From Chitinophagaceae bacterium (lineage in GTDB: Bacteria > Bacteroidota > Bacteroidia > Chitinophagales > Chitinophagaceae): a DNA stretch of 64,000 nt. How positions within the stretch are numbered: position 1 is the first letter of the stretch; each line of letters opens with the position of its first letter. Shown here piece after piece: positions 62,319 to 64,000 of the stretch. The notes beneath the pieces are model-generated. The model made no database searches. It had not been told where the DNA came from and saw only the letters and a program-made list of their open reading frames with translations. Made by a program: the position numbers and the translations under genes. Location: contig JADBXR010000002.1 in NCBI GenBank assembly GCA_020403425.1, positions 248,001 through 312,000 of the forward strand, given 5' to 3'.

Positions 62319-63722
62319 TTACAGATTAAAATATTCTTTCGCATTATAATAGGAGATGTTCCTGACAATACCACCGATCCAGGCTTCATCGTTGGGCAAT
62401 ATGCCCTTCTCCATCTCATCCCCTAATAAATTACAGAGGATCCTCCGGAAATATTCATGCCGGGGAAAGGAAAGAAAACTACGGCTGTCTGTGATCATGC
62501 CGATAAAAGTACTGATCAACCCCATATTTGATAGGGCGTTAAGCTGTTTCTCCATCCCATCTTTCTGATCCAGGAACCACCAGCCCGATCCGAACTGCAT
62601 CTTTCCTTTTATGCTACCATCATTGAAATTACCCAGCATAGTGGCAAAAACCTCATTATCGGAGGGGTTGATATTATAGATCACGGTCCTGGCCAGTTGG
62701 TCCGCCTGGTCCAGTCGATCAAAAAAGCGCGACATCTGTAACGCCTGCGGGAAATCGCCTATCGAATCAAACCCGCTATCCGCTCCCAGCAACCTGTTCA
62801 GCCGGGTATTGTTGTTGCGTATCGGTCCCAAATGAAATTGCTGCACCCAGTTTTTGGCGTGGTACATCTTACAGAGCTGCAGCAGTACATATCCCATGAA
62901 TGCATCAGGATCTGAATAGGCCCCTTGCCTGTTCTGCAGGAGCTGTGAGAACTCTGACTCCAGCTGGCTGGAAAAATGAAAAGATGCCGGCATCTGTACC
63001 AGTCCATGATCCGAGACCCTGCACCCGTTATTGTGAAAAAAGTCTACCCGGTTCTGTAATGCCTCCAGCAGGGAATGAATATCCGTAACCCTGATCGCGC
63101 TCGCCTTCTCAAGCAGTTCTAGATTCTCAATGAATGACTGGGTATTTCCAATCATCAGCAACCGATCAGGCCGGAAAGAAGGAGCTATCCTGATCGGAAA
63201 ATTACCGGCCGCCAATGACTGGTGGTGTTCCAGTGTGTCCCAGGGTTCATCTGTAGTGCCCACATATTCAACTTTGAAAGAAGACAGGATGCCCTGTGTG
63301 GTCAGTGCTGGTTGTTTCAACAGTTCGTTACAAGTACCGTATACTGATGCTGCTGAAGCAGCATTCAGGTATTCTGTGATCCCGAACACATTCTTCAGTT
63401 CCATATGTGTCCAGTGAAACAAGGGGTTCCTGATGGTCTGCGGCACCACGCCTGCCCATGCGTGGAATTTTTCCTCATCACTGGCATCGCCGGTGATCAG
63501 CCGCTCGGGAACTCCCAAAGAACGTTGTGCCCGCCATTTATAATGATCTCCACGTAACCAGATATCCGTAAGATTGGCAAACTGCCTGTTGGTAGCGATA
63601 TCGGCCGGGGATAAATGACAATGATAATCTATGATAGGAAGATCCTTTACATGATCATGATATAACCGTCTGGCAGTTTTTCCCTGTAATAAAAAATCAT
63701 CTGTTAAGAAATATTCACTCAT
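62319..63722 (-). CDS. uxaC: Glucuronate (uronate) isomerase
   Basis: A 467-residue UxaC: an N-terminal IIDYHCHLSPADIA metal site, GDHYKWRAQRSLGVPE, VGTTDEPWD near residue 170, and a C-terminal GMITDSRSFLSFPRHEYFRRILCN region. It converts glucuronate to fructuronate and galacturonate to tagaturonate in the cytoplasm. It is followed by the Gfo/Idh gene and preceded by an SDR gene whose product likely reduces its product. Confidence 0.96.
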   Translation of the reverse strand: MSEYFLTDDFLLQGKTARRLYHDHVKDLPIIDYHCHLSPADIATNRQFANLTDIWLRGDHYKWRAQRSLGVPERLITGDASDEEKFHAWAGVVPQTIRNPLFHWTHMELKNVFGITEYLNAASAASVYGTCNELLKQPALTTQGILSSFKVEYVGTTDEPWDTLEHHQSLAAGNFPIRIAPSFRPDRLLMIGNTQSFIENLELLEKASAIRVTDIHSLLEALQNRVDFFHNNGCRVSDHGLVQMPASFHFSSQLESEFSQLLQNRQGAYSDPDAFMGYVLLQLCKMYHAKNWVQQFHLGPIRNNNTRLNRLLGADSGFDSIGDFPQALQMSRFFDRLDQADQLARTVIYNINPSDNEVFATMLGNFNDGSIKGKMQFGSGWWFLDQKDGMEKQLNALSNMGLISTFIGMITDSRSFLSFPRHEYFRRILCNLLGDEMEKGILPNDEAWIGGIVRNISYYNAKEYFNL

Positions 63723-63758
63723 GTTGTTACTGTTAGTGGGATAGATATAGCAAACAGC

Positions 63759-64000
63759 TTATACGCCGCTGAATACGGTGAATCCGCCGTCAACACCCAG
63801 TTGCATACCGGTCACAAAACGGGAGGCATCGCTGAGTAGGTATATCAAAGCGCCTACAAGTTCCTCTGGCTTCCCAAATCTTTTAAAGGGTGTGTTCTTT
63901 ACCACCAGGTTACCACGGTCCGTGTAACTTCCATCGGGGTTGGTAAGCAGGGTCCTGTTCTGTTCCGTAAGGAAAAAGCCGGGCATGATCGCATTCATCC
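63759..64000 (-). CDS. SDR oxidoreductase (D-mannonate/fructuronate type), 5' end outside window
   Basis: Only the C-terminal ~80 residues are in the window. NAIMPGFFLTEQNR, the RFGKPEELVGALIYLLSD segment and the tail VTGMQLGVDGGFTVFSGV are typical of SDR-type fructuronate/mannonate reductases of Bacteroidota. It lies 36 bp upstream of uxaC, so it would reduce fructuronate to mannonate after UxaC. The apparent Met at 63998 is internal, not the start. Confidence 0.85.
   Translation of the reverse strand, partial: MNAIMPGFFLTEQNRTLLTNPDGSYTDRGNLVVKNTPFKRFGKPEELVGALIYLLSDASRFVTGMQLGVDGGFTVFSGV

Noticed and set aside
1-64000. Prophage, insertion sequence or integrative element
   Set aside because: No integrase, transposase, phage structural gene or terminal repeats were seen; gene content and style are uniform. 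The single tRNA shows no adjacent integrase or duplicated 3' end.

Overview
The window looks like an ordinary chromosomal stretch of a Bacteroidota member, most likely of the family Chitinophagaceae (inference). Support for this: promoters of the form TAnnTTTG, some with a TTTG/TTG box 19-22 nt upstream; weak Shine-Dalgarno signals; bacillithiol genes; DUF6089, DUF4197 and DUF2452 proteins; Tat-exported Gfo/Idh oxidoreductases beside GH78 and GH29 enzymes; and a Hyp-degradation gene set. I see no phage, insertion sequence, CRISPR array or rRNA. The only RNA gene found is tRNA-Lys(TTT).

Layout. 1-6.3 kb: PAP2 phosphatase, an Lrp regulator divergent from ahcY, a secreted-protein pair (papain-fold-like protein plus lipoprotein), a NodB-type deacetylase and a PepSY-like secreted protein. 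6.3-17.2 kb: anmK divergent from a DeoR regulator, a GNAT enzyme, an Omp85-like protein, DUF2452, UbiD, pdxJ, a GH29 fucosidase and purE. 17.2-26.2 kb: an outer-membrane barrel, bshC, then a trans-4-hydroxyproline degradation set in two minus-strand pairs (dehydrogenase + epimerase; semialdehyde dehydrogenase + deaminase) separated by a plus-strand AGMO-like hydroxylase. 26.2-35.8 kb: rimO, GNAT, ypdA, prfC, a histidine phosphatase, DUF4197, lpdA, a SAM hydrolase-family protein, an SDR and tRNA-Lys. 36-38.7 kb: a two-subunit molybdenum hydroxylase. 39.3-49.8 kb: a nine-gene assimilatory sulfate operon running cysH-cysD-cysN-cysE-cysK-sumT-cysJ-cysI-[siroheme dehydrogenase fused to a TSUP transporter]. 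50-64 kb: glycan and uronate catabolism (two GH78 rhamnosidases, a GH5-like enzyme, a TIM-barrel isomerase, ApbE, a SUMF1-fold protein, two Gfo/Idh oxidoreductases, uxaC and a truncated SDR).

How it fits together. The cys operon can take sulfate through APS, sulfite and sulfide to cysteine, and it also makes siroheme for its own sulfite reductase. bshC and ypdA use cysteine for bacillithiol and its recycling. ahcY and the SAM hydrolase-family gene touch the methyl/SAM side. The right end would release rhamnose and process uronates.

Three signals not explained by genes stand out. First, degenerate 8-nt tandem repeats recur in intergenic regions, usually abutting a stop codon and often paired as long inverted repeats, including a perfect 37-bp one behind rimO. 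Second, a duplicated operator brackets the -7 box of the sulfate operon promoter. Third, other clear regulatory palindromes or direct repeats lie upstream of the deacetylase (FNR-like), the PepSY-like gene (11-bp-spaced repeats) and between anmK and the DeoR gene. All functions are read from sequence alone; no searches were run.
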